Shown here piece after piece: positions 1-6,649 of a stretch of DNA of 7,521 nucleotides (within the stretch, counting starts at the first letter, position 1; each line of letters opens with the position of its first letter). The stretch is from Leadbetterella sp051649345 (GTDB lineage Bacteria > Bacteroidota > Bacteroidia > Cytophagales > Spirosomataceae): positions 1 through 7,521 of the forward strand of contig JBOFGX010000006.1 in the NCBI GenBank assembly GCA_051649345.1, given 5' to 3'. The notes under the pieces are model-generated. The model saw only the letters and a program-made list of their open reading frames with translations, was not told the origin of the DNA and did no database searches. A program made the translations under genes and the position numbers.

Positions 1-138
1 AGAATCAACTTCCTTATATGAGTCTTTTTGTTCAGTACGAACTTCTTTCTTCGATTCAGAGACAAAAAAGGGAGTGGCAAAATATAGAATTCCTCCTATA
101 CCTAGACCAGCGATTAATCCATATACAAACTTTGACAA
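1..138 (-). CDS. Partial small membrane protein, unrecognised, cut by window edge
   Basis: The minus-strand frame stays open from about position 177 to the left edge and gives 46 codons from a TTG at 136-138. The translation starts MSKFVYGLIAGLGIGGI, then LYFATPFF, then a charged tail rich in K, E, D and S. This is one predicted transmembrane helix followed by a soluble segment that runs off the window. The layout (short N-terminus, Gly-rich helix, charged tail) is loosely like YtxH-type small membrane proteins, but I cannot assign a family. There is no in-frame ATG. A second TTG lies at 163-165. A weak promoter-like pair, TTTG at 191-194 and TAATTTG at 163-169 with a 21-nt spacer, lies just upstream of the inner TTG and favours it as the start. 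The gene is divergent from the SDR gene. The reading frame is fairly convincing; the start is uncertain. Confidence 0.5.
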   Translation of the reverse strand, partial: MSKFVYGLIAGLGIGGILYFATPFFVSESKKEVRTEQKDSYKEVDS

Positions 139-256
139 GTAACTTTGTGTATAATTTAGTCCCAAATTAAAAACAAGAATTCTAATTTTTCAAAAAAATC
201 TGTGATTTTGGACGATATTTACATAAACTTTTGGCATCAATCGCAGATTTTATACG

Positions 257-1264
257 ATGAATATTCTTTTGACTGGCTTTTCAGGACTTATTGGAAACCA
301 TATTGCTGAATTAGTCTTAGAATCTGGCCATTCCCTAAAAGCATTAGTTAGACAGTCTCATGACCTAATAGTTCCTGAAAAAATAAAAGCCCAAGTTACA
401 TTGGTTGAAGGAGACATATTGGATATACTAAGTTTGGAAAAAGCAATAGAAGATGTAGACTGGGTAATACATTCTGCTGCCAAGGTTTCGTTTGCACGAA
501 AAGACATTGACAGTATGATGAAAACCAATATCGAAGGGACAGCAAATGTTGTCAATGTTTCTTTGTCTGCAGGCATAAAAAAGCTTTGTTATATAAGCAG
601 CGTAGCAGCTTTGGGTAAACCCAACCAATCTTCAGATGAAAAAAATAAAGTATATACAATAAATGAATCCGCTAAATGGCTCGATGATACAGATATTTCG
701 GCTTATTCTAAATCAAAATATCTAGCAGAAAATGAAGTTTGGCGTGCACACATGGAGGGTTTACCTGTAGTAATTGTGAACCCATCGATTGTATTAGGTG
801 AGGGAGATTGGCAAAGAAGTAGTTCTCAGATTTTCAAGTATATTTTTGATCAAAAACCGTATTATACAGATGGAAGCATAAATGTAGTTGATGTAAAAGA
901 TGTTGCTCGTGCCTGTTTGGATTTGTTGTATTCAGATGTATCAGGAGAAAGATTCATTCTCAATGCCCAATCCATAATTTATAAAGATTTTTTTGACTCT
1001 ATAGCTGCTCGATTTAAGGTCAATGCTCCTAGTTTTAAGGTTAAACCTTGGATGATAGAAATCGTATGGCGTTGGGAGAGTGTCAAGTCTTTGATTACGG
1101 GCTCAGCCCCACTTATAACAAAAGAAACAGCAGGAATCACAAAACGCACGATAAACTTTGATAGTCGATTGATTCAAGATAGATTAAATTTCAATTTCAC
1201 ATCCCTAGATAGTACTTTGGATAGAATTTGTGCTTTTTATATAGAATACGCAAAAAAGAAATAA
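257..1264 (+). CDS. Extended SDR: NAD(P)-dependent epimerase/dehydratase or reductase
   Basis: This 335-aa cytoplasmic enzyme has a Rossmann fold. Seen in the sequence: the nucleotide-binding motif TGFSGLIG at residues 6-13 (GxxGxxG), an acidic GDI at 53-55, HSAAKVSF at 72-79, a YISS strand at 112-115 that would carry the catalytic Ser, and the active-site YxxxK as Y150-K154 (YSKSK). NPSIVLGEGD at 175-184 and VDVKDVARA at 211-219 complete the extended-SDR pattern. Length and motifs fit the dihydroflavonol-4-reductase/3-beta-HSD-like branch. Bacterial members of this branch oxidise or reduce hydroxyl or keto groups on sugars, lipids or sterol-like compounds. The substrate cannot be read from the sequence, because the C-terminal half (about 245-335) is the variable substrate-binding part. 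The ATG at 257 begins MNILLTG with the first beta strand directly after it, so the start is secure. The TPR gene follows 104 bp downstream in the same direction. Confidence 0.9.
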   Translation: MNILLTGFSGLIGNHIAELVLESGHSLKALVRQSHDLIVPEKIKAQVTLVEGDILDILSLEKAIEDVDWVIHSAAKVSFARKDIDSMMKTNIEGTANVVNVSLSAGIKKLCYISSVAALGKPNQSSDEKNKVYTINESAKWLDDTDISAYSKSKYLAENEVWRAHMEGLPVVIVNPSIVLGEGDWQRSSSQIFKYIFDQKPYYTDGSINVVDVKDVARACLDLLYSDVSGERFILNAQSIIYKDFFDSIAARFKVNAPSFKVKPWMIEIVWRWESVKSLITGSAPLITKETAGITKRTINFDSRLIQDRLNFNFTSLDSTLDRICAFYIEYAKKK

Positions 1265-1368
1265 TGATGATGGTTTAACGTCAATTGCACAAATAAAGAA
1301 CATATATATTTTATATTTTCAATTTATTCACGTAAATTCAATTCGAAAACCATTAATGCACCCGCGAT

Positions 1369-2775
1369 ATGGAGGAAGAATTTGACGACACGCACGAGAA
1401 AATACCTATTTCGAGTTTAGTTGAGCGTTATGAATCTCTAGTCAAACATAAAGAACAGCCTTTTTTTTCTGAAGAAAGCTTCCTTGATATAATCGAATTC
1501 TATCTGGATGGTAGCCAAAGAGATAGAATATTAGAAGCTATAAAATTTGGGCTTAAAATATACCCCCACTCTTTAGATTTGTTACTCTACAAGGCGGAGC
1601 TCTTGTCTGAGCAGATGATGTTTGATGAAGCTTTTGAGGCTCTTGAGCTTGCGGCATTGTTTCACCCATCAGATGAACGCTTACAGATGAGTTTAGGAGT
1701 GACCCACATACACAGTGGGAATTATGAAAAAGGATTAGAAATTTTGCACGGAATAGAAAATGATGTCCAAGAGAATCTTGGCAATTTCTATTCTCAAATA
1801 GCCATGGCGTATTCATATATGGATCAGGCAGAAATGGCCTATTCTTACTATAAAAAAGCATGCAGATCAGGCAATGCCAACCAATTTGTCTACTTAGATC
1901 TCCTGATGCTTATTGAAGAAATGGGGGTTGCTGAATCTGCATTAAAGTTTTTTGAAGAACTAATCGATAAAGATCCTTATAATTACTTAGCTTGGTACAG
2001 CCTTGGATTCTTGAAAATAGAACTAGGAGACAAAGAAGGAGGACGAATCGCCCTTGACTACTCTGTTACCATAGACGAAGACTTTGCGGCTGGATGGATT
2101 CAGCTAGGACAGCTCAGTATGAATGAGCAAGATTATACGAGGGCAATAGGACATTACCAACGAGCCATCGTAAATGAAGAAGATTTAGAAAGTCTAACAG
2201 ATCTAGCAGCAGCTTATGAAGCTTTAGAAGATTATACCCAAGCGATGAAATACTATAAACGTACCACAGAACTAGATGAGTTTTGGGATGAAGGTTGGTA
2301 TGGCATAGCATCTGTTTTATATGAGCAAGGCAAATACTTGGAGTCTATTCATTTTATCAAGAAAGCGATTAAACTCAATGAGTTCAACGCGGATTATGCT
2401 TGTCTATTAGGAGATAGCGAAGCAAAACTGGGCAATATCGTTTCAGCAGAAGAAGCCTACGGCAAAGCCATAGTCTTGGATCCGCTTCATACCAATGCTT
2501 GGCTAAATTGGTCCATTGTCTATTTTGATCAACAGATATACGACAAAGCATACGAGCTAATAGAGGATGCTATCATAGAACTTCCCAGCGAAGGCGATTT
2601 GTACTACAGGGCTTGTGTTTACCTACTCTACGATGGCAAAATCAAACATGCCTATGATTACCTTCAGCAAGCACTGATATTAGACTACAATGGACATACG
2701 CAGCTATTTGATTACTTTTCAAACTTGGAAACCCTAAAAGCTCTCCAAAGAATTATTGACCAGAACAGGAAGTAG
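1369..2775 (+). CDS. Cytoplasmic tetratricopeptide repeat protein
   Basis: The protein has 468 aa, no signal peptide and no membrane helix. After an acidic N-terminus (about 1-35) the chain consists almost entirely of 34-residue helical repeats, roughly 11 TPR units. The clearest ones are at about 206-239 (AWYSLG...), 240-273 (GWIQLGQLS...YQRAI), 274-307, 308-341 (GWYGIASVLYEQGKY), 342-375 (GDSEAKLGN...YGKAIVLDP) and 376-409 (AWLNWSIVYFDQQIYDKA). They show the usual W/Y-x2-L-G, A at positions 8/20 and P at 32. Such proteins are scaffolds for protein-protein contacts; nothing indicates an enzymatic activity. The ATG at 1369 is used; an ATG at 1356 is out of frame. I recall similar all-TPR proteins beside housekeeping genes in Cytophagales, so I regard this as part of the resident chromosome rather than of the minus-strand cassette. 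The cassette's last gene converges on it with a 17-bp gap. Confidence 0.88.
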   Translation: MEEEFDDTHEKIPISSLVERYESLVKHKEQPFFSEESFLDIIEFYLDGSQRDRILEAIKFGLKIYPHSLDLLLYKAELLSEQMMFDEAFEALELAALFHPSDERLQMSLGVTHIHSGNYEKGLEILHGIENDVQENLGNFYSQIAMAYSYMDQAEMAYSYYKKACRSGNANQFVYLDLLMLIEEMGVAESALKFFEELIDKDPYNYLAWYSLGFLKIELGDKEGGRIALDYSVTIDEDFAAGWIQLGQLSMNEQDYTRAIGHYQRAIVNEEDLESLTDLAAAYEALEDYTQAMKYYKRTTELDEFWDEGWYGIASVLYEQGKYLESIHFIKKAIKLNEFNADYACLLGDSEAKLGNIVSAEEAYGKAIVLDPLHTNAWLNWSIVYFDQQIYDKAYELIEDAIIELPSEGDLYYRACVYLLYDGKIKHAYDYLQQALILDYNGHTQLFDYFSNLETLKALQRIIDQNRK

Positions 2776-2792
2776 TCATTTGATACTAGGTG

Positions 2793-3605
2793 TTAAAGTG
2801 TTTGAAGTATTTCGGCAAAAACCTTATATCTTCTTTGTTGAATTTTGGCAGCAGCGATTGAGTAAGCCTTTGAATATCCTCCTTGATAATACCTCTGAAA
2901 CCATGGCAAAGCTGAAATACTTGCGTCCAAGGGATTGTTCAAAATTGCTCCTCTAATTCCTAAAAACAGGATGGTACTTGTCAACAATGTTGAATTGATG
3001 CCATTTTTATAATCTCCTGCGTACATTTGACCCAATCCAGGAAAAACCATACTTAGAATGCGAGCAGTCTTTGGCTTTAACTTATCAATTTTTTTGTTTT
3101 TTCTGAATAGCTCATGCAATAAAGTACTATCCTTTGTAACACTCTTAAAAAAAAACTCTGACGCGTTATAATCTCCCTTACCAAAATGTAAAATGCCTTT
3201 ATACGCTATTAATTTGCTTTTTTGAGCAGAATCTAAATTTCTATCTTCTAATTCGAGTATATCTATTTCGGCAAAGGGAAGTTGTTGTAATAAAAGATTA
3301 CAAGCGATTTTTTGTAAAGAAAATTCAACCTTTACAGAATCCGAATCTGCCAACTGATATGAATTATTATAATATTCTATAGCTTGCTCATATTTTTCAG
3401 TTTTAAATGCCACAAGTGCCAGTTTGGGATATATTTGTTTAAGAGTGATTCCCGATGTATCAAAAAAAGCTACTCGATCAAATATCTTTGAGGCAGATTC
3501 GTACCTACCTGCTTCAAAGTAATCGTTCGCTAGCCTAATTGATTCATGAAGATCTTGACAAATTGCAACCCTAGTAAGAAGAATTAAAAATATCGCTAAT
3601 CTCAT
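2793..3605 (-). CDS. Exported TPR-like protein with C-terminal PGLGQ membrane region
   Basis: This 270-aa protein is the last gene of the overlapping block. A signal peptide is visible at about 1-17 (MRLAIFLILLTRVAIC, then QD). Residues about 18-165 are helical with TPR-like segments (ANDYFEAGRYESASKIFDRV at 26-45; KYEQAIEYYNNSYQLAD at 71-87). The C-terminal region starts with KTARILSMVFPGLGQMYAGD at 179-198 and has two hydrophobic stretches (about 183-192 and 206-222). It ends with RYYQGGYSKAY and a basic tail. The PG-x-GQ-x-Y-x-G-x-x-x-x-G signature resembles the DUF5683/TM2-like membrane motif that occurs behind TPRs in Bacteroidota. The cellular role is unknown. The predicted layout is an extracytoplasmic TPR domain tethered to the membrane at the C-terminus. 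The gene overlaps the end of the upstream gene by 35 nt, which implies translational coupling. It shares architecture with that neighbour and is probably an old, strongly diverged duplicate. There is no lipobox: the residue before C16 is Ile. Confidence 0.8.
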   Translation of the reverse strand: MRLAIFLILLTRVAICQDLHESIRLANDYFEAGRYESASKIFDRVAFFDTSGITLKQIYPKLALVAFKTEKYEQAIEYYNNSYQLADSDSVKVEFSLQKIACNLLLQQLPFAEIDILELEDRNLDSAQKSKLIAYKGILHFGKGDYNASEFFFKSVTKDSTLLHELFRKNKKIDKLKPKTARILSMVFPGLGQMYAGDYKNGINSTLLTSTILFLGIRGAILNNPLDASISALPWFQRYYQGGYSKAYSIAAAKIQQRRYKVFAEILQTL

Positions 3606-4380
3606 GTTTGATCTGATTTGATTTCTTCAAATTATACTTCTTGACTTCTTGCACAGAACCATATATTGAGCCCACGTAAAACCCTGTACCAAGGGTACCA
3701 TAAATCCAGCCTCTATAGTTCTCAACTCCAAACTTTTTAAAATTACGTTGAGCTTGAAAGGCCATACTGGCAGTAAAAATCAAAGATATAATCCCATCTT
3801 TCCAACTTGATGCGTATGTTTTTCCTAAACCTGGTACTATTGCTGATAATAAGCCCCCTACAAACGGAGACTTGGATTTGAAGGACTTATTAATTACAGT
3901 TCTATATGCATCTAATGGTGGAGAAGATAGTTGACTTTGATTTAATGTCACTTTTGCCATTTTGATTTTATCTGTGAATATTAATTCACTTGCTTTAAAA
4001 ATCATTTTATCTTCCTCTTTAAAATAGGGATTTGTTGACCAGAATTTCTCTCCACCCTTCCAGTCTTTGATACTCATATGTAGTTTAGCAACTTCAAAAG
4101 AAGTACTGCTATCTGGAATTGTTACATACCATAGTTTAGATTTTTCTATACCAATAGCCGCATTACCCGATAATCTGTAAGCCTTAAGTGCATCTAATTT
4201 TACGTTTGAATTGGTAGGACTTAGAAAAATTATTCTTTCGTATTCATCTAATGCCTGAACATATCTTCCAGATTGAAGTAAATATTTGGCATATTGTATA
4301 GAGTTAATCTCAGAATATAAATTTTGGGCAAACAAATGTGAACTAAAAAAACTAAAAAAAAACAATGCTCTAATGCTCAT
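3571..4380 (-). CDS. Exported helical protein with C-terminal PGLGK membrane region
   Basis: The protein has 269 aa. The signal peptide spans about 1-18 (MSIRALFFFSFFSSHLFA, cleavage before QN). Residues about 25-165 are helical with a degenerate TPR-like start (YAKYLLQSGRYVQALDEYER at 30-49). Residues 171-197 carry the membrane signature: SPFVGGLLSAIVPGLGKTYA at 171-190, then SSWKDGI. Further hydrophobic and aromatic segments follow at about 198-210 and 224-242 (GTLGTGFYVGSIYGSVQEVK at 229-248). The design is the same as the next gene downstream: signal peptide, helical domain, PGLG-x-x-Y motif followed by a Gly. The two may therefore act as a pair. The ATG at 4378-4380 overlaps the end of the yidD-like gene by 11 nt, and the stop lies 35 nt inside the following gene. 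Both overlaps suggest coupled translation and co-production with the YidD-like protein. No enzymatic motif is visible and the function is unknown. Confidence 0.8.
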   Translation of the reverse strand: MSIRALFFFSFFSSHLFAQNLYSEINSIQYAKYLLQSGRYVQALDEYERIIFLSPTNSNVKLDALKAYRLSGNAAIGIEKSKLWYVTIPDSSTSFEVAKLHMSIKDWKGGEKFWSTNPYFKEEDKMIFKASELIFTDKIKMAKVTLNQSQLSSPPLDAYRTVINKSFKSKSPFVGGLLSAIVPGLGKTYASSWKDGIISLIFTASMAFQAQRNFKKFGVENYRGWIYGTLGTGFYVGSIYGSVQEVKKYNLKKSNQIKHEISDIFNSSY

Positions 4381-4777
4381 GCGAAAATAGTGTTACTTCT
4401 GGTTTGAATCCGGGTTTATCTATCAAAAGATGCTGATTAACATCTATTTCATAATTCTTATTAGACAATCCATTGCATCTAGTAAGTCGATCCATTGTCA
4501 TTATACCACCTTTTATAATACCGTACTTTTTTACAGATTGTATACCATACTCTGAGCATGATGGTGTAAACGTACAAACGGAAAGATCCTGCGAACTAAA
4601 AAATGATTTGTATAATAGAAACATACCCGAGAACAAGGACTCTATCTCATTATTATTACCCTTAGCCTCTTTATACTCCTTTTTACTAGGCCCCTTATCA
4701 ATAACATTTACAAATTTTGCATACTGGGCATTACTTATTGAGTAGTTCAATAGGAATACGATAACGATAAATTTCAT
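4370..4777 (-). CDS. yidD: YidD-family protein (membrane insertion efficiency factor) with signal peptide
   Basis: This 135-aa protein carries the YidD (DUF37/COG0759) core. Residue numbers count from the ATG at 4777. The core is C68-TFTPS-C74-SEYGIQSVKKYG, then IIKGGIMTMDRLTRC with C101. It matches the family pattern Cxx-PTCSxY...G...KG...RxxRC, including all three cysteines. The helix before it (LFSGMFLLYKSFFSS, 48-62) corresponds to the amphipathic N-terminal helix of YidD. Known YidD is a small protein on the inner face of the cytoplasmic membrane that helps Sec/YidC-dependent insertion. Unusually, this one begins with a good signal peptide (MKFIVIVFLLNYSISNA, 1-17), a polar linker rich in K, E and N (18-47) and about 34 extra residues after the RC motif. 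It is probably a specialised paralog, not the housekeeping copy next to rnpA. A TTG at 4795 in frame would add six residues; ATG 4777 is preferred because it follows a purine-rich AGAGGAAA and gives a normal signal peptide. It overlaps the upstream gene by 47 nt. Confidence 0.85.
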   Translation of the reverse strand: MKFIVIVFLLNYSISNAQYAKFVNVIDKGPSKKEYKEAKGNNNEIESLFSGMFLLYKSFFSSQDLSVCTFTPSCSEYGIQSVKKYGIIKGGIMTMDRLTRCNGLSNKNYEIDVNQHLLIDKPGFKPEVTLFSHEH

Positions 4778-5450
4778 TTTCCTCTGTTTGATCAATTTCT
4801 ATATTTTTATATGTTATAACTTGTAGCGATCGATTTTTATTTTCATCAAAGAGTTCCATACTAATTTCTTGTGGAACTCCAACACCCTTAGACACTATAT
4901 AATTACTATAAAAATGTCTTCCTATTACTTCACCATCAGGATTATAGAATATCATAGCCTCCATTTTTTTATCTTTATTTAGGAGTTCAATATTTCCAAA
5001 TGACTTTTTTAGTTTAGGATCCTTAACTTGCCAAGTACTAACGACACCTTTATCGTTTTTTTCTACTTTTACAACTTCAAACACTCCCTTTTCAGTACTT
5101 TTGGACTTGAGACCATAGTCCTCCAATGTACCACTTAATGCCAAATGAAACATCGTAAACTCTGGCAACAAGGCGGATCTTGACCTTGTCAATTTTTGAG
5201 TTTTCTCATCTAATACATATAAAATTGTATCTTGGATAACCATTGTTTCTTTCTTGGGGAAATAGAGTTTATAGACAATTTTACCATAAATTTTATCATA
5301 ATAAACTTTTCCCATTGTCAACCTCATCTTTCCATTTACCAGTTTCTCTTTGATAGAAACATCTGCCTTAAACCTGTAATGAAACTGTGCTTGTGTTTGT
5401 TTTTGAAACAAAACAATTAGAGACAATATAAGTATAAACTTGAACTTCAT
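4731..5450 (-). CDS. Periplasmic LolA-like (outer-membrane lipoprotein-sorting type) protein
   Basis: The protein has 239 aa from the ATG at 5450. The signal peptide is 1-21 (MKFKFILILSLIVLF...QTQA, cleavage before QFHY). The mature part is mostly beta strand: FKADVSIKEK (27-36), GKVYYDKIYGKIVYKLYFPK (47-66), MVIQDTILYVLDEK (70-83), FHLALSGTLEDYGLK (101-115), then repeated strand/turn segments to the C-terminus. The run of strands with a YYDK...IVY...FP core and an LxDYGLK helix recalls LolA/GLPGLI-type periplasmic beta proteins of Bacteroidota. I call it LolA-like by pattern only. LolA-fold proteins carry lipidated or hydrophobic cargo across the periplasm, so a chaperone role beside YidD is plausible but inferred. 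A longer start (ATG at 5468, adding MGYFFN) lies inside a perfect terminator-like hairpin and is rejected. No SD sequence is seen. The 3' end overlaps the yidD-like gene. Confidence 0.7.
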   Translation of the reverse strand: MKFKFILILSLIVLFQKQTQAQFHYRFKADVSIKEKLVNGKMRLTMGKVYYDKIYGKIVYKLYFPKKETMVIQDTILYVLDEKTQKLTRSRSALLPEFTMFHLALSGTLEDYGLKSKSTEKGVFEVVKVEKNDKGVVSTWQVKDPKLKKSFGNIELLNKDKKMEAMIFYNPDGEVIGRHFYSNYIVSKGVGVPQEISMELFDENKNRSLQVITYKNIEIDQTEENEIYRYRIPIELLNK

Positions 5451-5481
5451 ATTAAAGAAATAGCCCATATAATGGGCTATT
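5451..5481 (-). terminator. Intrinsic terminator of the 5498-5956 gene, abutting the next start codon
   Basis: On the minus strand a 10-bp perfect stem (AATAGCCCAT / ATGGGCTATT) closes a 3-nt loop (5472-5481 pairing with 5459-5468). It is followed by a U-rich TCTTTAAT tract. It lies 16 nt after the stop of the upstream paralog gene. The tract ends exactly at the ATG (5450) of the LolA-like gene, so any read-through transcript carries a strong hairpin 8 nt before that start codon. It may be a partial terminator or attenuator that sets the ratio between the small proteins and the downstream block. Confidence 0.75.
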
Positions 5482-5497
5482 CAGAATAATTCTATTA

Positions 5498-5956
5498 TCA
5501 GTAATAATAATACCCTCCACTTCCAAAACCACCAAAAAGTAAGCATGCTCCACCCCACACAAGAGTCCCCACTAAGCATCCAATAGCAGCTTTCTTAACC
5601 TGCTCTTTATCATTATCTGTAGCAAAATAAACAATCGCTAAACCAGCGACTGAACAACAAATCCCCCACACAATGGCAGGTATTCCCAAAGGAAGGTCAC
5701 CTACAGATGAAATAGTAGTTGTTGAAGTATTATCTAAGTTCTCAATTAATGTAGGGTCGACACTTTTAAGTGTCTCCAAATCTACTTGCCCGTTTAAAAC
5801 TGTACTTTCAATCAAATCTAGTGAATTAAATTCTTGATTAAAGTTGGGCCTAGCAAACACATCTTTAATTGGGTCTAAATTCGTTACAGTTTGATTACTT
5901 GCCAAACTAATAAAACCTGAGAAAAGAACTAAAATAATTAGAGTTAATTTTTTCAT
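5498..5956 (-). CDS. Small exported two-helix membrane protein, paralog A
   Basis: This 152-aa protein is not a family I recognise. The signal peptide is 1-19 (MKKLTLIILVLFSGFISLA, cleavage before SN). An acidic, Asn/Thr-rich extracytoplasmic segment spans about 20-88 and contains RPNF (36-39), NSLDLIE (44-50), NGQVDLETL (55-63) and NLDN (73-76). A hairpin of two transmembrane helices starts at LPLGIPAIVWGICCSVAGLA (88-107); the helices are joined by a polar TDNDKEQVKK loop (113-122). The second helix is AAIGCLVGTLVWGGACLLFG (123-142). The tail GFGSGGYYYY is Gly/Tyr rich. The positive loop predicts an N-out, C-out topology. It aligns without gaps to paralog B through the second helix. Start: ATG 5956 matches the MKK start of paralog B; an upstream in-frame ATG at 5977 would add MEINQNF. 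It ends at a strong terminator. A TTG-N18-TACTTTTTG sequence (5533-5562) near its 3' end could be a promoter for the next genes, but it lies in coding sequence and is weak evidence. Confidence 0.78.
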   Translation of the reverse strand: MKKLTLIILVLFSGFISLASNQTVTNLDPIKDVFARPNFNQEFNSLDLIESTVLNGQVDLETLKSVDPTLIENLDNTSTTTISSVGDLPLGIPAIVWGICCSVAGLAIVYFATDNDKEQVKKAAIGCLVGTLVWGGACLLFGGFGSGGYYYY

Positions 5957-6080
5957 GAAATTTTGGTTAATTTCCATAAAACTAGAAAAAAAAATAGTCT
6001 AAAAAAAATATTATAATAAAATAAATTAGTTTTATCGAAAACGAATTAAAAAGCGTTGTAAATCTAATAAAAGTTAGCAG

Positions 6081-6115
6081 TAGGATAAAAAAATAACCCG
6101 CAAAAGCGGGTTATT
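6081..6115 (-). terminator. Strong intrinsic terminator of the 6142-6570 gene
   Basis: On the minus strand a perfect 10-bp stem (AATAACCCGC / GCGGGTTATT, 6106-6115 with 6092-6101) closes a TTTT loop and is followed by a run of T residues (6085-6091). It begins 27 nt after the stop codon of paralog B, so that gene is very likely transcribed as a monocistronic unit or as the end of one. The loop of four A or T is symmetric, but the clean T-run is on the minus strand, matching the gene orientation. Confidence 0.88.
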
Positions 6116-6141
6116 AAATTTTAATTAAACAATTAATATTT

Positions 6142-6570
6142 TCACCATACTGTAAAGTTTAAAACCAGCCAAATCGCAGTTCCAATTAAGCATCCAACAA
6201 ATGCTTTTTTAGTTTGTTCATTATCTTTATCTGTTACCAAATATACAATCAATACACCTAATAAACCTAGGCATATTCCCCATACAATCGAAGGTATCCC
6301 TAAAGGGACTTCACCAATTGCTGAAATAGCTGAAGTTGAGCTATTATCTAAATTTTGAACCGTAGAAGGACTTGTTGCTCTCAAAGTTTCTAAATCAATT
6401 TGACCGTTTTGAACCAAACTTTCTATTTGGTCTAAAGAGCTTAGTTCTTCTTTAAAATTTGGCTTGACATAAACCTCTTTGCTAGGATTTGGCTTTATGG
6501 TAATAGTATTACTTGCCATACCAGAAATGCACGATAATAAAATCGAAATAAGTAAAGTTATTTTTTTCAT
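6142..6570 (-). CDS. Small exported two-helix membrane protein, paralog B
   Basis: The protein has 142 aa and is the shortest of the three paralogs. The signal peptide is 1-19 (MKKITLLISILLSCISGMA). The acidic segment carries the shared motifs KPNF (36-39), SSLDQIE (44-50), NGQIDLETL (55-63) and NLDN (73-76). The helix hairpin begins VPLGIPSIVWGICLGLLG (88-105). Its polar loop is TDKDNEQTKK (113-122) and its second helix is AFVGCLIGTAIWLVL (123-137). The chain then stops abruptly with NFTVW, lacking the Gly-rich tail of paralog A. A Cys at 14 (LLSC) resembles a lipobox, but the equivalent position is Gly in paralog A and Ile in paralog C, so ordinary signal peptidase I cleavage at A19 is more likely. 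The gene has its own good promoter (6592-6621) and its own terminator (6081-6115), so it can be expressed independently. Function is unknown; see the tandem-paralog finding. Confidence 0.78.
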   Translation of the reverse strand: MKKITLLISILLSCISGMASNTITIKPNPSKEVYVKPNFKEELSSLDQIESLVQNGQIDLETLRATSPSTVQNLDNSSTSAISAIGEVPLGIPSIVWGICLGLLGVLIVYLVTDKDNEQTKKAFVGCLIGTAIWLVLNFTVW

Positions 6571-6591
6571 TTAACGATAGTTTAATTTAAA

Positions 6592-6621
6592 CAAAAGTAA
6601 AACAAAAATTTACAATTCAAA
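6592..6621 (-). promoter_or_regulatory. Bacteroidota-type promoter for paralog B
   Basis: On the minus strand, TTTG (6618-6621) is followed by 18 nt and then TACTTTTG (6592-6599). The latter is an exact match to the -7 consensus TAnnTTTG of Bacteroidota, with a spacing close to the usual 19 nt. The predicted transcription start falls about 15-20 nt before the ATG at 6570, giving a short leader without an SD sequence. It is the clearest promoter in the window. Confidence 0.6.
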
Positions 6622-6649
6622 ATATTATAGAAACAATAAAATCAATTAA

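Noticed and set aside
358..628. Two minus-strand open frames inside the SDR gene
   Set aside because: They are antisense to a well-supported enzyme with intact motifs, with no recognisable domain.
1553..2311. Two minus-strand open frames inside the TPR gene
   Set aside because: These are shadow frames of the TPR repeats, Leu/His-rich without structure.
2756..2956. Plus-strand open frame of 66 codons past the TPR gene
   Set aside because: It overlaps the 3' end of the TPR gene and lies antisense to the conserved PGLGQ gene; the composition is not protein-like and there is no promoter.
4473..4745. Plus-strand open frame of 90 codons
   Set aside because: It is antisense to the yidD-like gene, whose cysteine motifs and signal peptide show the true frame.
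5451..5468. Longer start for the LolA-like protein at 5468 (MGYFFN extension)
   Set aside because: That ATG lies inside the perfect stem of the terminator hairpin; ATG 5450 gives a standard signal peptide.
6535..6560. Lipobox-like LLSC in the signal peptide of paralog B
   Set aside because: The Cys is not conserved in paralogs A and C and the residue at -2 is Leu; signal peptidase I cleavage at Ala19 fits all three.
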